This document shows positions 5,881 through 6,752 of a DNA stretch of 6,752 nt, piece after piece. The stretch comes from an uncultured beta proteobacterium (GTDB lineage: Bacteria > Pseudomonadota > Gammaproteobacteria > Burkholderiales > Burkholderiaceae_C), in assembly GCA_903834645.1 (NCBI GenBank), contig CAILKA010000221.1:1-6752 (forward strand), read 5' to 3'. Position 1 is the stretch's first letter. Every line of letters begins with the position of its first letter. The position numbers and the translations under genes were made by a program. The notes under the pieces were generated by a model. The model saw only the letters and a list, made by a program, of their open reading frames with translations. It searched no databases and was not told the DNA's origin.

Positions 5881-5895
5881 AAGGCGGTCATTTTT
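5849..5895 (+). terminator. Rho-independent terminator after phoX
   Basis: TGACCGC (5849-5855) pairs with GCGGTCA (5884-5890). After a 3/3 internal loop, GTGA (5859-5862) pairs with TCAC (5877-5880), and GGCC (5864-5867) with GGCC (5872-5875) around a 4-base GAAC loop; one G/G mismatch separates the last two. TTTTT (5891-5895) follows directly. This is the only structure in the window with a stem plus T-run. Confidence 0.75.
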
Positions 5896-5903
5896 GCGTG
5901 GAA

Positions 5904-5937
5904 CCATTCGACTCTTCCCGAAGAGTCGACTGAATGG
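5904..5937 (+). promoter_or_regulatory. Hairpin/inverted repeat in the leader of the GAPDH gene
   Basis: CCATTC GACTCTT (5904-5916) pairs with AAGAGTC (5921-5927) and, after a 4-base bulge, GAATGG (5932-5937), around a CCCG loop. Its right arm ends inside TGGAA, the only ribosome-site-like sequence before the GAPDH ATG at 5946, so folding would partly hide it. In DNA form, CGACTCTT/AAGAGTCG is also an 8-bp inverted repeat that a repressor such as an ArsR-type protein could read. No convincing -35/-10 pair is visible between the terminator and the ATG. Confidence 0.5.
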
Positions 5938-5945
5938 AACCTGTG

Positions 5946-6752
5946 ATGAGCGCATCCACCCCCTCCCCCCTTCGCGTCGGCATCAACGGCATGGGCCGCA
6001 TCGGCCGCCTGGCGCTGCGCGCCGCCTTCGGTGCGGCCGAGCGCCCCGAGGACGACCCGCGGCGCGGCCATCGCCTGGAGGTGGTGCACGTCAACGAGAT
6101 CAAGGGCGGCGTGGCCGCGTGCGCCCACCTGCTGGCCTTCGACACGGTGCAGGGGCGCTGGCGCGCCGACATCCGTGCCGAGGCCGGCACCTTCGGTGGG
6201 AGCGGGGACGGCCTGCACATCGGTGGCCGGCCCATCCGCTACACCTCTCACCCCACCGCCGCCGAGATTCCCTGGGGGGAACTGGGCGTGGACGTGGTGC
6301 TGGAGTGCACCGGCAAGTTCCTCACGCCCGAGACGCTGCAGGGCCACCTGGACCGGGGCGCCAAGCGGGTGATCGTGGCCGCGCCCGTGAAGGTGGGCGA
6401 GGTCCTCAACGTGGTCGTGGGCGTGAATGAGCACCTCTACGAGCCCGCGCGCCACCGCATCGTCACCGCGGCCTCCTGCACCACCAACTGCCTGGCCCCG
6501 GTCGTGAAGGTGGTGCACGAGGCCATCGGCATCCGCCACGGCCAGATCACGACCATCCACGACCCCACCAACACCAACGTGGTGGTGGACGCCCCGCACA
6601 AGGACCTGCGCCGTGCGCGCAGCGCGATGGCGAGCCTGGCGCCCACCACCACCGGCAGCGCCACCGCCATCGCGCTCATCTACCCCGAGCTCAAAGGCAA
6701 GCTCAACGGGCACGCGGTGCGCGCACCCGTGCTCAACGCCTCGCTCACCGAC
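5946..6752 (+). CDS. gap: Glyceraldehyde-3-phosphate dehydrogenase, ArsJ-associated type, 5' part
   Basis: The frame opens at ATG 5946 and runs off the right edge after 269 codons; a full enzyme has about 330-350. Residues 10-21 carry the NAD-binding RVGINGMGRIGR; 175-182 (AASCTTNC) hold catalytic Cys178; His205 in TTIHD sits 27 residues later, the same spacing as Cys149/His176 of classical GAPDH; 219-237 (KDLRRARSAM, then APTTTGSA) form the phosphate-binding region. Several details depart from glycolytic GAPDH and match, as I recall, the ArsJ-associated family: VHVNEIKGG at 48-55, DAPHKDLRRAR, and LIYPELKGKLNG followed by NASLTD. That family uses arsenate in place of phosphate to make 1-arseno-3-phosphoglycerate, which the ArsJ permease exports, giving arsenate resistance. 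Residues 31-43 form an extra polar loop. arsJ would be expected just downstream. A housekeeping Gap or an Epd-like enzyme is the main alternative. Confidence 0.8.
   Translation, partial: MSASTPSPLRVGINGMGRIGRLALRAAFGAAERPEDDPRRGHRLEVVHVNEIKGGVAACAHLLAFDTVQGRWRADIRAEAGTFGGSGDGLHIGGRPIRYTSHPTAAEIPWGELGVDVVLECTGKFLTPETLQGHLDRGAKRVIVAAPVKVGEVLNVVVGVNEHLYEPARHRIVTAASCTTNCLAPVVKVVHEAIGIRHGQITTIHDPTNTNVVVDAPHKDLRRARSAMASLAPTTTGSATAIALIYPELKGKLNGHAVRAPVLNASLTD

Overview
This is a high-GC (roughly 70% by eye) bacterial chromosomal window. Strong third-position G/C bias, short intergenic gaps and the protein families present suggest a betaproteobacterium, probably Burkholderiales. That placement is inference from family resemblance; the window holds no rRNA or other taxonomic marker.

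Layout, left to right. (1) 1-933 (+) is the 3' part of an MGDG-synthase/MurG-like (GT28-type) glycosyltransferase whose start lies outside the window, followed by a GC hairpin. (2) 934-1173 is intergenic, with a perfect 10-bp inverted repeat and a good sigma70 promoter overlaid by nested palindromes. (3) 1174-1680 (+) encodes a 168-aa protein with an Ala/Pro/Lys-rich, histone-H1-like N-terminal half and a ribbon-helix-helix-like C-terminal domain. (4) About 1729-1934 (-) is a decayed copy of the TPR gene found further right, with three in-frame stops, a 22-codon deletion and a likely frameshift. (5) 2156-2863 (+) encodes a membrane-anchored GRDP-like (glycine-rich domain-containing protein family) protein with a Gly/Asp/Ser-rich tail. 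(6) 2984-3496 (-) is the intact gene for a secreted 170-aa TPR protein. (7) 3608-5827 (+) is a PhoX/DUF839-family phosphatase with a twin-arginine signal, preceded by a PhoB-type box at the expected distance from a -10 element. (8) 5828-5945 holds a rho-independent terminator and a second hairpin. (9) 5946-6752 (+) is the first 269 codons of a glyceraldehyde-3-phosphate dehydrogenase of the type found beside arsJ; it runs off the right edge.

How the parts fit. The best-supported theme is phosphate/arsenate metabolism: a candidate Pho-regulated extracytoplasmic phosphatase lies next to a GAPDH that, by family, is expected to make 1-arseno-3-phosphoglycerate for export by ArsJ. arsJ is predicted just past the right edge. 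The TPR gene is divergent from phoX and may share its control region. The left half is less coherent: an unrelated glycosyltransferase, a probable DNA-binding protein that may repress itself, and a GRDP-like gene bracketed by one dead and one live copy of the TPR gene in the same orientation, which points to past duplication. I found no mobile element, CRISPR array, tRNA or rRNA, and nothing that clearly amounts to a wholly new system.
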